The notes below the pieces were generated by a model. That model was not told the DNA's origin. It did no database searches and saw only the letters and a list, made by a program, of their open reading frames with translations. Shown here in pieces: positions 28,693 to 37,357 of a DNA stretch of 64,000 nt. The translations under genes were made by a program, and so were the position numbers. The stretch lies in the NCBI GenBank assembly GCA_963745955.1, contig CAVUZI010000011.1:1054001-1118000 (forward strand), in the 5' to 3' direction. This DNA is from Bog-756 sp963745955 (GTDB lineage: Bacteria > Actinomycetota > Acidimicrobiia > Acidimicrobiales > RAAP-2). The number at the start of each line of letters is the position of its first letter. The stretch's first letter is position 1.

Positions 28693-29097
28693 ATGAGTCC
28701 TTCGGCCCAACGTGCCCGTCCCCAACCCGACGCGGCCTCCAAGTTCTTCGAGGACTTGGCCTCCAAGGGACACGAGCCGCTGCTACATCACACATCGGGC
28801 ACAGTCAGGCTCGATCTCCGAAATGAGGGGGGTGACGAGCACTGGTACCTCACCATGATCAAGGGTGACGTCATGATCTCGCACCGTAAAGCCAAGGCCG
28901 ACGCCACCATACGGATGGACAAGAAGTTGTTCGAAGGAATGACAAAGGGCAGCGTGAACCTCACTTCCTCCCTCCTGCGTGGCCTGCTCGAGGTCGAAGG
29001 AGATCTCGGGCTCCTTTCGGCGTTCGACCGACTGCTCCCGGGTCCAAGGCGTTCGCAGGCCTCATTCCTCGAACGACAGGCGGAATTGGCGGGATGA
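28693..29097 (+). CDS. SCP2 sterol-transfer-like protein
   Basis: The 134-residue product has no signal peptide. The pattern GTVRLDLRNEGGDEHWYLTM, IKGDVMISHRKAKADATIRM and LFEGMTKGSVNLTSSLLRGL fits the SCP2 lipid-binding fold, which forms a hydrophobic tunnel. The ligand is unknown. Its stop overlaps the ATG of the debranching enzyme (ATGA), so the two are translationally coupled. The pairing of a lipid-binding fold with glycan enzymes is odd; it may be a chaperone or a domain reused for another ligand. Confidence 0.7.
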   Translation: MSPSAQRARPQPDAASKFFEDLASKGHEPLLHHTSGTVRLDLRNEGGDEHWYLTMIKGDVMISHRKAKADATIRMDKKLFEGMTKGSVNLTSSLLRGLLEVEGDLGLLSAFDRLLPGPRRSQASFLERQAELAG

Positions 29098-31169
29098 GCA
29101 CCGACGTGGTCAAGATCCTCGAAGGCAACACATTCGTCGTCAGTGACGGGCGCGGTGACATCGAAGCATCGCGGACCGACCCCACCGGTCTGTTCTCGTT
29201 CGACACCCGGTTCCTCTCGACGTGGGTACTCACGGTCAACGGTGAGCGACTCGACGCGCTCTCGACCGACGACCTGCACTACTTCGAAGCGCGCTTCTTC
29301 TTGGTGCCGGGGACCGGCACGGTGTATGTGGATGCCGACCTGTCGGTGATCCGTAGGCGGGTCGTGGCCAACGGATTCCACGAGGAACTGGTCATCCTCA
29401 ACCATGGACCTGACCCCGTGGACCTAACGGTGCGCATCGAGGCAGGGAGCGACTTCGCCGACCTTTTCGAGGTCAAGGACGCGCTGAAGAAGAAGGGCAC
29501 TTACGAACGCGTCGTTGATGGCGAACGCTTGAAGCTGAAGTACCGCCGTCAGACGTTCGAGCGCGAGACCTGGATCATCGCCAGTCCGCCAGTAGCCATA
29601 GACGAGAGCGGCCTGACCTTCACTCCGACGGTCAAAGGGCACGGGCAGTGGAATGCCGAGCTGGAAGTAACGACGGTGCAAACGGCAATAGAGCCGGTCC
29701 TGAGGCGAGCCACCTTGCCACGCCGACGGGCCAAAGTCGCAGAGACCATGGCGAAGAGCCTGGAGAACTGGGTCGACCGCGCCCCCCGCCTTGCGTGCGA
29801 CAACGACTCACTCAAGGTCACCTATCGGCGTAGCCTCGTCGATCTCGCCGCCCTCCGTTATGTCGCACCGGTCCTTCCGAAGCATGCGCTACCTGCTGCC
29901 GGCCTGCCGTGGTTCATGACCATGTTCGGACGGGACAGCATCTTCACCAGCCTCCAAGCCCTTCCCTTCACCCCGGAGCTTGCCGCTACCACACTCCGAG
30001 CGCTCGGGGCCCGCCAGGGGGTCCGCCTCGATGACTTTCGGGATGAGGACCCTGGACGCATCCTGCACGAGATGCGTTATGGCGAGCTCACCGCCTTCGA
30101 AGAGCGGCCTCACTCGCCGTACTACGGGTGCGCGGACGCCACCCCTCTGTACGTCGTGCTCATGGACGAGTACGAACGATGGACTGGGGACACCAGGCTG
30201 GTCCGCGAGCTTGAATACGAGGCCCGAGCCGCGCTGACCTGGATCGACGAGTATGCCGACCTGCAAGGCAATGGCTACATCTCCTACAAGCGGCGCAATG
30301 AAAAGACCGGCCTCGAGAATCAGTGCTGGAAGGACTCGTGGGACTCCATCTCGTTTCGAGACGGCACCTTGCCGGGGTTCCCCCGCGCCACGTGCGAGCT
30401 CCAGGGGTATGCCTACGACGCCAAGGTTCGAGGCGCGCGGCTGGCCCGGGTCGTTTGGCGCGATCCTGGGCTCGCTGAACGGCTCGAGAAGGAGGCCGCC
30501 GACCTCAAGCGCCGCTTCAACCGGGACTTCTGGATCGAGAGCGGTCAGTACTTCGCTGTGGCCCTTGACGAAAGAGGGCGTCAAGTCGACACCCTCACCT
30601 CGAACAACGGACATCTGCTGTGGAGCGGGATCGTCGACAAATCGAAAGCCAAGGCCGTCGTCGAACACCTCATGGGTAGCCGGATGTTCTCGGGCTGGGG
30701 CATACGCACGCTTGCGGAGGGTGAGGGCCGATTCAATCCCATTGGGTACCACGTTGGGACCGTCTGGCCCTTTGACTGCTCCTTTATCGCATGGGGCCTG
30801 CGACGCTACGGTTTCAAGCGGGAGGCCGCCCAGATCGCGGAGGGCATTCTGGCAGCAGCTGAGTTCTTCGACGGGCGCCTGCCCGAGGCATTCGGTGGCT
30901 ACCCCCGCGCAATGACAAAATATCCGGTCCAGTACCCGACCGCTTGCAGCCCTCAGGCGTGGTCGACAGGTGCGCCACTGCTGCTGCTTCGTACGATGCT
31001 CGGCCTCGAGCCGGTAGGCGAACATTTGGTAGTGGACCCCCTGTTACCCGAGACGATCGGACGTGTGGAACTGCTCGATATCCCGGGGCGATGGGGCCGC
31101 ATCGACGCATTTGGTCGGGGTCGCTTCGACACGGCGCTGGCTCTGAACCGGTCGAAGAATCCCAAGTAG
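29094..31169 (+). CDS. Glycogen-debranching-type amylo-alpha-1,6-glucosidase
   Basis: The product has 691 residues. The N-terminal ~200 form the beta-rich domain of bacterial debranching enzymes (TFVVSDGRGDIEASRTDPTG, LFSFDTRFLSTWVLTVNG, VDLTVRIEAGSDFADLFEVK). The rest is an (alpha/alpha)6 catalytic barrel: GLPWFMTMFGRDSIFTSLQA, FGEL-like GELTAFEERPHSPYYG, WKDSWDSI and YPTACSPQAWSTGAPLLLL. It likely hydrolyses alpha-1,6 branch points or related oligosaccharides in the cytoplasm. It is coupled to the SCP2-like gene by a 4-bp overlap, and the GH15 gene lies just upstream, so the three may form one operon for storage-glycan use. Confidence 0.85.
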   Translation: MSTDVVKILEGNTFVVSDGRGDIEASRTDPTGLFSFDTRFLSTWVLTVNGERLDALSTDDLHYFEARFFLVPGTGTVYVDADLSVIRRRVVANGFHEELVILNHGPDPVDLTVRIEAGSDFADLFEVKDALKKKGTYERVVDGERLKLKYRRQTFERETWIIASPPVAIDESGLTFTPTVKGHGQWNAELEVTTVQTAIEPVLRRATLPRRRAKVAETMAKSLENWVDRAPRLACDNDSLKVTYRRSLVDLAALRYVAPVLPKHALPAAGLPWFMTMFGRDSIFTSLQALPFTPELAATTLRALGARQGVRLDDFRDEDPGRILHEMRYGELTAFEERPHSPYYGCADATPLYVVLMDEYERWTGDTRLVRELEYEARAALTWIDEYADLQGNGYISYKRRNEKTGLENQCWKDSWDSISFRDGTLPGFPRATCELQGYAYDAKVRGARLARVVWRDPGLAERLEKEAADLKRRFNRDFWIESGQYFAVALDERGRQVDTLTSNNGHLLWSGIVDKSKAKAVVEHLMGSRMFSGWGIRTLAEGEGRFNPIGYHVGTVWPFDCSFIAWGLRRYGFKREAAQIAEGILAAAEFFDGRLPEAFGGYPRAMTKYPVQYPTACSPQAWSTGAPLLLLRTMLGLEPVGEHLVVDPLLPETIGRVELLDIPGRWGRIDAFGRGRFDTALALNRSKNPK

Positions 31170-31292
31170 CACGGGAAGTGGGCCGAGAGAGGCCACGGCG
31201 CTCTCACATGATCGCCTGTTCCCTCCTCCGCCTTGGTTGAGGGTGGAAGGCGACGTCCTTCACCGCCTCCGACCATCTACCATCGTGCCGGC

Positions 31293-32282
31293 ATGCAACG
31301 ACTCCGCACGAGCAGCACTACGGCTCGGAACCAGAGCATTCCTTCCCGGACACTCTCGAATTCCTCCCCTCGTCGGCGACTGGCCATCAGCGCAGTTCTC
31401 TTCGGGTTGGGCGTGACGGCGTTCGCCATACCCGGGATCGCCTCGCCCTCCCGAACAAGCTCTGCGGCCACCGTCGTTCGCTCCTATGTGGCATTGGGCG
31501 ATTCCTTCACATCGGGACCGGGCATTCCGGTCCAGCTCGGACCCGGCACCAGGCCGAGCGCTCCTGGCCAATGCCTGCGTTCGTCGGAAAACTACCCCTC
31601 GGTCACCGCCCGAGCCCTCGGACTGGCTCTGCGCGATGTGAGTTGCTCCGGAGCCACGACCCGGGATTTGACAGCATCCCAGGACCCAGGCATTCCAGCC
31701 CAGCTGTCTGCGCTCCGTTCGTCCACCTCGTTGGTCTCCATAGGAATCGGTGGGAATGATCTTGGCTTCTCGACCATCGCTACCAACTGTGCGGCCGTCA
31801 CACCATGGGGCATCACCAAGGTCGGATGGAGCTGCAGGTCGCACTACACAGTCAATGGCGCCGATCAGTTGACTGTGGCCGTCCACAGGGTGGGCTCCAG
31901 GGTGGCGACGTCGCTCAAGGAGATCAGATCCCGGTCCCCGCACGCCAGGGTGTTCGTCATCGGCTATCCCGACATCTTCCCCTCGAGCGGGTCGGGTTGT
32001 TGGCCGATGCTCCCGTTTTCGACGCACGACCTCGGCTACCTACGCAACATCGAGATGGACCTCAATTCGACCCTGGCCAGCGATGCCGCTGAAGCGGGTG
32101 ACGACTATGTCGACATGGCTACTCCGAGTGCCTCGCACGACCCTTGTGCTGCTGCCAACTCCCGCTGGGTCGAGCCGCTCGTTCTGACGTCCGGCGGCTA
32201 CCCGCTGCACCCCAGTGCGCTGGGGATGGCCGACATGGCCGAAATCGTCGAACGAGCGTTCACCTCAGCCGAATCCGAGTGA
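31293..32282 (+). CDS. Secreted SGNH/GDSL-type esterase
   Basis: The 329-residue product starts at ATG 31293 (an upstream GTG at 31233 is possible; neither has a good ribosome binding site). A basic N-terminus and hydrophobic stretch (ISAVLFGLGVTAFAIPGIA) mark export. Block I is SYVALGDSFTSGPGIP with the nucleophile Ser. The oxyanion residues are in SCSGATT and SIGIGGNDLGFS, and HPSALGMADM supplies the His. This resembles secreted SGNH lipases/esterases of actinobacteria. Paired cysteines suggest disulfides. The substrate is unknown. Confidence 0.85.
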   Translation: MQRLRTSSTTARNQSIPSRTLSNSSPRRRLAISAVLFGLGVTAFAIPGIASPSRTSSAATVVRSYVALGDSFTSGPGIPVQLGPGTRPSAPGQCLRSSENYPSVTARALGLALRDVSCSGATTRDLTASQDPGIPAQLSALRSSTSLVSIGIGGNDLGFSTIATNCAAVTPWGITKVGWSCRSHYTVNGADQLTVAVHRVGSRVATSLKEIRSRSPHARVFVIGYPDIFPSSGSGCWPMLPFSTHDLGYLRNIEMDLNSTLASDAAEAGDDYVDMATPSASHDPCAAANSRWVEPLVLTSGGYPLHPSALGMADMAEIVERAFTSAESE

Positions 32283-32572
32283 GCCTCAGGGTGCTGCACC
32301 CTTACTTCATCCGCGGCATTTCCCACGCTATGTTCATTTGATTCGGCATATAGTTGCCGACACAATCTCTCATCGGTTGTCGTACTCCCAGGTGAGGATG
32401 GTTTTGTCGGCAGCCCCCGCAAGGGCGCAGCGGTTACACATTCGGTCGGTTCAAAGATCCTGCGGCCATAGACAGTCAGGCCAGCACCGCCCACCGTCTC
32501 CGTGGCACACTGATCGTGCTTCGGCCCGGGGGAAGGCGGCTGAAGCCCGACGAAGGCCAAGGATTGGGGATC

Positions 32573-34153
32573 ATGACTGAGCGGCGGTTTGATCGTAGAC
32601 AAATTCTGGCGGGGGGCCTCGGTGCGGCAGTTGCCCTAGGAATTCCGTTCAACAAGGCATTCGGTGCCGAGGCACGGGCAACAGTGGAGAAGGCCGCGTC
32701 GATCAAGCCTGCGGGCTCTGACCTTGGCGCCGTAGAGCACGTGGTGTTCCTGATGCAGGAAAACAGGTCGTTCGACCACTACTTCGGAACGATGAAAGGC
32801 GTGACTGGATTCGACGACACCCACAATAGGAGCGCCTTCACCCAGAAGTGGCCGGGTGGGACGAAATCGACCCTGCTTCCGTTCCATATGGACACGAAAA
32901 CGGAGAAGGCCGAGTGCACCTACGACCTCTCTCATTCGTGGCCAGCCGAGCACACTTCATGGCACAACGGAAAGATGGATCGCTTTGTCTCGACCCACAC
33001 CTCGAAGGACTACGAGGGCTCGCTCGGTACGGTCACGATGGGTTACTACGAGGACACCGACATTCCCTTTTACTACGATCTGGTGGAGAAGTTCACGATC
33101 TGCGACAACTACTTCTGTTCGGTGCTCGGGCCGACCCATCCCAATCGCCTGATGCAGATGACGGGAACAGTCGATCCCTCGGGTGAGGCCGGCGGTCCAA
33201 TTATCGTGACCAACTCAAATCTTCCTCCGGTGCAGGGCACGTGCTCGTGGACCACGATGCCCGAAGTGTTGCAGAGCAAGGGGATCTCTTGGAAGGCCTA
33301 CAACCCCTACGGCTCTCTCTACCGCCCGGGCTCGCCAGTCTTCATCAACAAGAATGTTCTGCTGTACTTCGAGCAGCACCTGGCTGACCCAACCTCTTCT
33401 CTGTACCAGAATGCGTTTGGTTACTGTGGCACCAACGTCGTCGGTGGGTTGACCGGTGGGAAGGGCCCGAACGACTTCGCAACGGATGTCAAGAACGGCA
33501 CGCTGCCCCAGGTGTCCTGGATCATGTCACCCGACACCTACGACGAGCATCCGCCGGCGCCGGCCGCGCTGGGCGAGTGGTACACCCAACAGGTGCTCAA
33601 CACCCTGTTGTCCAATCCGAAGGTCTGGGCGAGCACCGTGCTCTTCATCATGTACGACGAGAACGACGGATTCTTCGATCACGTTCCCCCACCGACGCCT
33701 CCGGCAAACACCAGCGGGGAATACCTCACGGTCGATCCCCTGCCGACGACGGCAGGAGGCATCAGCGGCCCAATCGGACTTGGAGTCCGAGTACCCATGA
33801 TCGTCGTGTCGCCATTCTCGGCGGGAGGGTACGTGTGCTCAGACAAGTTCGATCACACCTCCCAACTGCGATTCCTCGAGACACTCTTCGATGTCACTGC
33901 TCCGAACGTGACGAATTGGCGGCGGTCGGTCACCGGCGACCTCACCGCGGCGCTCCCCGTGCTCGATAAGCCGGTCACGACGAAGCCGAAGTTGCCATTG
34001 ACCTCCGACAGCACCAAGGCTGCGCCGATCGGCAACGAGTGCACATCGGCACAGCTTCTCGAGTCCAACCCCAAGGTTTCGCCATTTGTCATCCCCAAGC
34101 ACCAGACCATCCCCAAGCAAGCTCCAGGGAGCCTCAAACGAACGCCACACTGA
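32573..34153 (+). CDS. Exported phosphoesterase (phospholipase C / acid phosphatase family, PF04185)
   Basis: The protein has 526 residues from ATG at 32573, preceded by GGGGAT. The N-terminus RRFDRRQILAGGLGAAVALG looks like a Tat signal. Conserved features are VVFLMQENRSFDHYFGTMKG, CSVLGPTHPNRLMQMTGT, SWIMSPDTYDEHPP and FIMYDENDGFFDHVPPPTPP, which hold the metal and phosphate ligands of this family. It probably cleaves phosphomonoesters or phospholipids outside the cell, perhaps for phosphate supply. About 290 bp upstream are non-coding. It converges with the DUF5666-like gene 46 bp on. Confidence 0.85.
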   Translation: MTERRFDRRQILAGGLGAAVALGIPFNKAFGAEARATVEKAASIKPAGSDLGAVEHVVFLMQENRSFDHYFGTMKGVTGFDDTHNRSAFTQKWPGGTKSTLLPFHMDTKTEKAECTYDLSHSWPAEHTSWHNGKMDRFVSTHTSKDYEGSLGTVTMGYYEDTDIPFYYDLVEKFTICDNYFCSVLGPTHPNRLMQMTGTVDPSGEAGGPIIVTNSNLPPVQGTCSWTTMPEVLQSKGISWKAYNPYGSLYRPGSPVFINKNVLLYFEQHLADPTSSLYQNAFGYCGTNVVGGLTGGKGPNDFATDVKNGTLPQVSWIMSPDTYDEHPPAPAALGEWYTQQVLNTLLSNPKVWASTVLFIMYDENDGFFDHVPPPTPPANTSGEYLTVDPLPTTAGGISGPIGLGVRVPMIVVSPFSAGGYVCSDKFDHTSQLRFLETLFDVTAPNVTNWRRSVTGDLTAALPVLDKPVTTKPKLPLTSDSTKAAPIGNECTSAQLLESNPKVSPFVIPKHQTIPKQAPGSLKRTPH

Positions 34154-34199
34154 CGTACTGAGGCCAAGAATTTCAACAGGAGCACCTCATCGAGGGTTC

Positions 34200-34925
34200 C
34201 TAGCTGCCGGGACCGAATCCCCCGGAAGGCAACACAACCACCCGTGTTGCATCAACGGTGTTCCCGCTACGCGAGCCCTGCACGCCAACTCGATCTCCGG
34301 CCACAACCGCTCTCGCCGAGGCGGTCGCACGCCCTCTGTAGTACGTGGTCGAAGACTGCTCATCGACAGTGACGGTCTGACCACCTGGATCCGTCACGGT
34401 AAAGCTTCCCGAGCCAACGGTGGCAACCGTTCCGACGACGCCCAATCGCCCGCCATTCCCCCCGAAGGACCCTGAGCCGCTACCGTTCCCTCCGAAGGTA
34501 CCCGAACCCCCGAACGGTCGCCCCGAACCGGGGCCGAACCGGCCGAACGGAGCACGGCTGGCGGCCGGATTCGAATTGGACGATGCCAACGCAATCGACA
34601 AGCCCACCACGGTCATCGCCAGCACTCCGGCCACGATCCAGGCCACCGTGGCGCTGTGAAGCACCTTGGAAGCGCCGCGGCCAGACGGTGACGGCGGAGG
34701 GGTAGGTCCTCCGGGCCATCCACCCCAGACATACCCGGGTGGCGGCCCCTGCCCCGCTGGAGGACCGAAGCCGGGCGCAGGCCCGCTGCCATAGCCAGGG
34801 GAGACGCTCGCCGCAGCCATTGTGACCTCGTCGGTCGGCTGCGTGAGCACTGCTTGACCCTCCGTCGGCGTCGGCTCACCACCGCCGTGTTCGGCTGGGC
34901 CGATCTGTTCGGTCAAGTTATCCAC
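34200..34925 (-). CDS. Single-pass membrane protein with Gly-rich linker and DUF5666-like domain
   Basis: The 241-residue product starts with GTG. Residues 1-90 are Pro/Gly-rich and polar. One helix (ATVAWIVAGVLAMTVVGLSI) crosses the membrane near residues 93-112. An unusual Gly/Phe/Ser spacer (RPFGGSGTFGGNGSGSGSFG) follows. The last ~75 residues (GVVGTVATVGSGSFTVTDPG, VDEQSSTTYYRG, AVVAGDRVGVQGSRSGNTVD) resemble the small OB-like DUF5666 barrel. The C-terminal domain is expected outside the membrane. Function unknown. Confidence 0.65.
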   Translation of the reverse strand: MDNLTEQIGPAEHGGGEPTPTEGQAVLTQPTDEVTMAAASVSPGYGSGPAPGFGPPAGQGPPPGYVWGGWPGGPTPPPSPSGRGASKVLHSATVAWIVAGVLAMTVVGLSIALASSNSNPAASRAPFGRFGPGSGRPFGGSGTFGGNGSGSGSFGGNGGRLGVVGTVATVGSGSFTVTDPGGQTVTVDEQSSTTYYRGRATASARAVVAGDRVGVQGSRSGNTVDATRVVVLPSGGFGPGS

Positions 34926-34984
34926 AGGAAGATTATGACGAGTGGATGGCGAGAATGTTATTCACCGGTGCGGTGACGACTCCG

Positions 34985-35103
34985 TGTGGGTACCAGAAAT
35001 CTCATCGGTGGCCGTGAACTGCTGCGCTGATCAGGACCTGGACCCGCACGTACCTGCTGTTGGTGCCGAGATAGTCCCCCTTGACCCAGGTGCTGATCAG
35101 CAC
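34985..35103 (+). mobile_element. Two left-end relics of the IS family
   Basis: TGTGGGTACCAGAAATCTCA (34985 on) followed by CGCTGATCAGGAC resembles the IS left end (TGTGGGTGCCGAGAATGTCA ... TTGATCAGGAC). A second weaker match, TGTTGGTGCCGAG, begins at 35058 and continues to GTGCTGATCAGCAC (35090-35103), which is a perfect 14-bp palindrome. Both face the same way as the intact copies. The rest of 34926-35317 shows no gene. Confidence 0.5.
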
Positions 35104-35317
35104 ATTCTCAGTTACTTAGACGCTCTAACAATCCATCCCGACCATCTCAACCCATCGAGCTTCACCTCGGCGCAAGCTGGTGGGCGGGGTGCCGGCCTTC
35201 GGCTGGTGCGAGGACTCCACCCGGGCAACCAACCGACGAACCTTACGGAGTCGACCCCGTGCTTGCCCGCGAGAGTGTCACCGAAACGGCGGCCGGGTCA
35301 GTCCGGTGTGGTGAACT

Positions 35318-37228
35318 GTGCGAATCGAAAATGCTCCTGCCCACCGGATCCCCTTTTCGATTCGCACTTGGCAAGCCGTGGTCGCGGTTTCGGCGGTCTA
35401 CCTGGCGATCTCGGTCTTCCTCTACCACCAGGAGTTACTAGGCGGAACCACCAGGATGCCCGTCCTCGCGGTTGGCGACCAAGCCCAGGAGGTGTGGTTC
35501 CTGCAGTGGCCGATCTATGCCATCGGGCACGGCCACAACCCGTTCTTCACCGCCTGGATGAACTATCCGAAGGGCGTCAACCTGACCATCAACACCTCGT
35601 TCGTCCTGCTCGGATTGATCTCCTGGCCGATCCAGCTCTTGTGGGGCCCTATCGTGGCGTACAACCTGCTCCTGACGTTGGCGCTGGCCGGGTCCGCCGT
35701 GTCGATGTGTCTCTGTCTGCGCAGGTGGGTGCGGACCTGGCCGGCCGCATTCGTGGGTGGGCTGGTCTACGGGTTCTCACCATTCATGATCGGTCAGGGT
35801 CAGGGTCACCTCTTCCTCACCGCCGGCATCGTGCCGCCGATACTGCTGGTGATCTTCGACGAGATCCTGGTGAAGCAGAGGGGGTCCGCGAGGCGATACG
35901 GCCTCGCCCTGGGATTGCTGGCCGGGATCCAGTACTACATATCCGCAGAGGTGCTGGCGATCACCGCGATCGTCGGCGGGTGTGCCGTGGTGCTGCTCGC
36001 TGTGGCCTTTCGCCATGAGGTGAGACCGCGGATCGGCTACGCGGTCCGGGCGCTCTGCTGCGGAGCCGCCGCGGCGTTGGTGCTGATCGCCTACCCGATC
36101 TGGATGACCCTGTTCGGACCGCAGCATGTGGTGGGTCCTCCCCACCGCATCAGCGGGTTGGCGACATACCCCGGGCACCTGCTCGGCCCGATACTTCCCA
36201 GCCATACCCAGCATTTCGGGCCGGCAACATGGAAACTTCGCGGGTCGCAGCTCGATGGCTCCGACATAGCCGCGAACGAGATGTACCTCGGCATCCCGTT
36301 GATAGTGATACTTGCCGCGTTCACCTGGATCTTTCGAAGGGTTCGGACGCTGCTGTTCTTCGTTGCCATGTTGGTGATGAGCACAATCTTCGCGCTGGGT
36401 TTCAGGTTGAAGATCGACGGCCACAGCACCGGCGTCCCGCTACCAGCGATCCTGTTCCGCCGCATCCCGTTCGTACAGGGTATCCTTCCGGCCCGGTTCT
36501 CCCTTTTCATGCAACTCTTCGCCGCCGCCGCACTGGCGCTGGGCCTCGACCTGTTGGCCAGCCGCTTGCGTGGTTCCCGCCGGGAACCGAATTTCACGGC
36601 GGTTCTGGTTCCAGGGTGTGTCGCGATCGTCGCCCTGCTCCCACTGGTTCCTAGCGGTCCCTATCCCGGGGTGCCTTCGGCAGTTCCGTCCTTCTATACG
36701 AGCCACTCAGTGAAGCGGATTCCAGTCGGGGGCGTGGTTCTCTCGTACCCCTATCCGGCGAACCTGCGCGATCAGACGCTGCTCGGTCAGGCGGAGGCGA
36801 GCATGCGGTTCAAGATCGTCGGTTCGGTCGGGTACACACCAGCCGCCAACGGGACATCGATCATGGGCACCCCAACGATGTCTCCGTCGATCGTGCAGTC
36901 GGTGTTCAACACCTGTTACAGCCACGCACCAGATGACGTTCCCACGAACTACCCGCAGCTCGACGCAGCCACCGTCGGGGGGCTGCGGACCTTTCTCATT
37001 CGCTACGACATTTCTGCGGTCGTGGTCGACCCGGTGGGGAAGGACCCCTCTTGTGTGGTTCGCTACGTCAGCTCGGTCCTCGGGCCCGGCCAGAGCACCG
37101 GCGGCGTGATCGCATGGTTCGACGTCCCAGGCCTGCTGTCGACCTCATCGATCACTCAACCAGCCGCCGTCTCAGCCGAAGGACCCAGCCGCGCCAGGAC
37201 TCGAGGACGTCGATCCTTCACGACTTGA
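35318..37228 (+). CDS. Polytopic membrane protein, YfhO / GT39-like glycosyltransferase type
   Basis: The protein has 636 residues with about eleven helices, then a ~170-residue extracytoplasmic part. GDQAQEVWFLQWPIYAIGHG after the first helix has the acidic loop residues typical of GT-C enzymes. HNPFFTAWMNYPKGVNL and LVYGFSPFMIGQGQGHLFLT fit actinobacterial membrane proteins of this kind. It may transfer lipid-linked sugars to a wall polymer, but no specific substrate can be named. The start (GTG 35318) lacks a strong ribosome binding site. The last ~10 residues (RTRGRRSFTT) are encoded out of frame within an IS right-end relic, so the native C-terminus may have been replaced. Confidence 0.7.
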   Translation: MRIENAPAHRIPFSIRTWQAVVAVSAVYLAISVFLYHQELLGGTTRMPVLAVGDQAQEVWFLQWPIYAIGHGHNPFFTAWMNYPKGVNLTINTSFVLLGLISWPIQLLWGPIVAYNLLLTLALAGSAVSMCLCLRRWVRTWPAAFVGGLVYGFSPFMIGQGQGHLFLTAGIVPPILLVIFDEILVKQRGSARRYGLALGLLAGIQYYISAEVLAITAIVGGCAVVLLAVAFRHEVRPRIGYAVRALCCGAAAALVLIAYPIWMTLFGPQHVVGPPHRISGLATYPGHLLGPILPSHTQHFGPATWKLRGSQLDGSDIAANEMYLGIPLIVILAAFTWIFRRVRTLLFFVAMLVMSTIFALGFRLKIDGHSTGVPLPAILFRRIPFVQGILPARFSLFMQLFAAAALALGLDLLASRLRGSRREPNFTAVLVPGCVAIVALLPLVPSGPYPGVPSAVPSFYTSHSVKRIPVGGVVLSYPYPANLRDQTLLGQAEASMRFKIVGSVGYTPAANGTSIMGTPTMSPSIVQSVFNTCYSHAPDDVPTNYPQLDAATVGGLRTFLIRYDISAVVVDPVGKDPSCVVRYVSSVLGPGQSTGGVIAWFDVPGLLSTSSITQPAAVSAEGPSRARTRGRRSFTT

Positions 37229-37305
37229 GCGGACGGATCGGATCCGCGGACGCATCCATGAACGTCGCCCGGTCGCGTGACGCGGACGGGGACCGCGGCA
37301 CCCCA
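37193..37305 (+). mobile_element. Right-end relic of the IS family overlapping the membrane-protein gene
   Basis: In one frame this stretch reads GLEDVDPSRLERTDRIRGRI then HERRPVA and stop. It matches the relic at 20922 (GLESVDPSRFERTDRLGGLI) and the transposase C-terminus. GGACCGCGGCACCCCA follows as a degraded right terminus near 37305. With the left-end relics at 34985-35103 it encloses the membrane-protein gene in the orientation of a single large element. Confidence 0.6.
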
Positions 37306-37357
37306 GGCCTCCTTCATCCATGTGGCCGGGAGGGCCCACGCCAGGTGCCGGTCGCGA

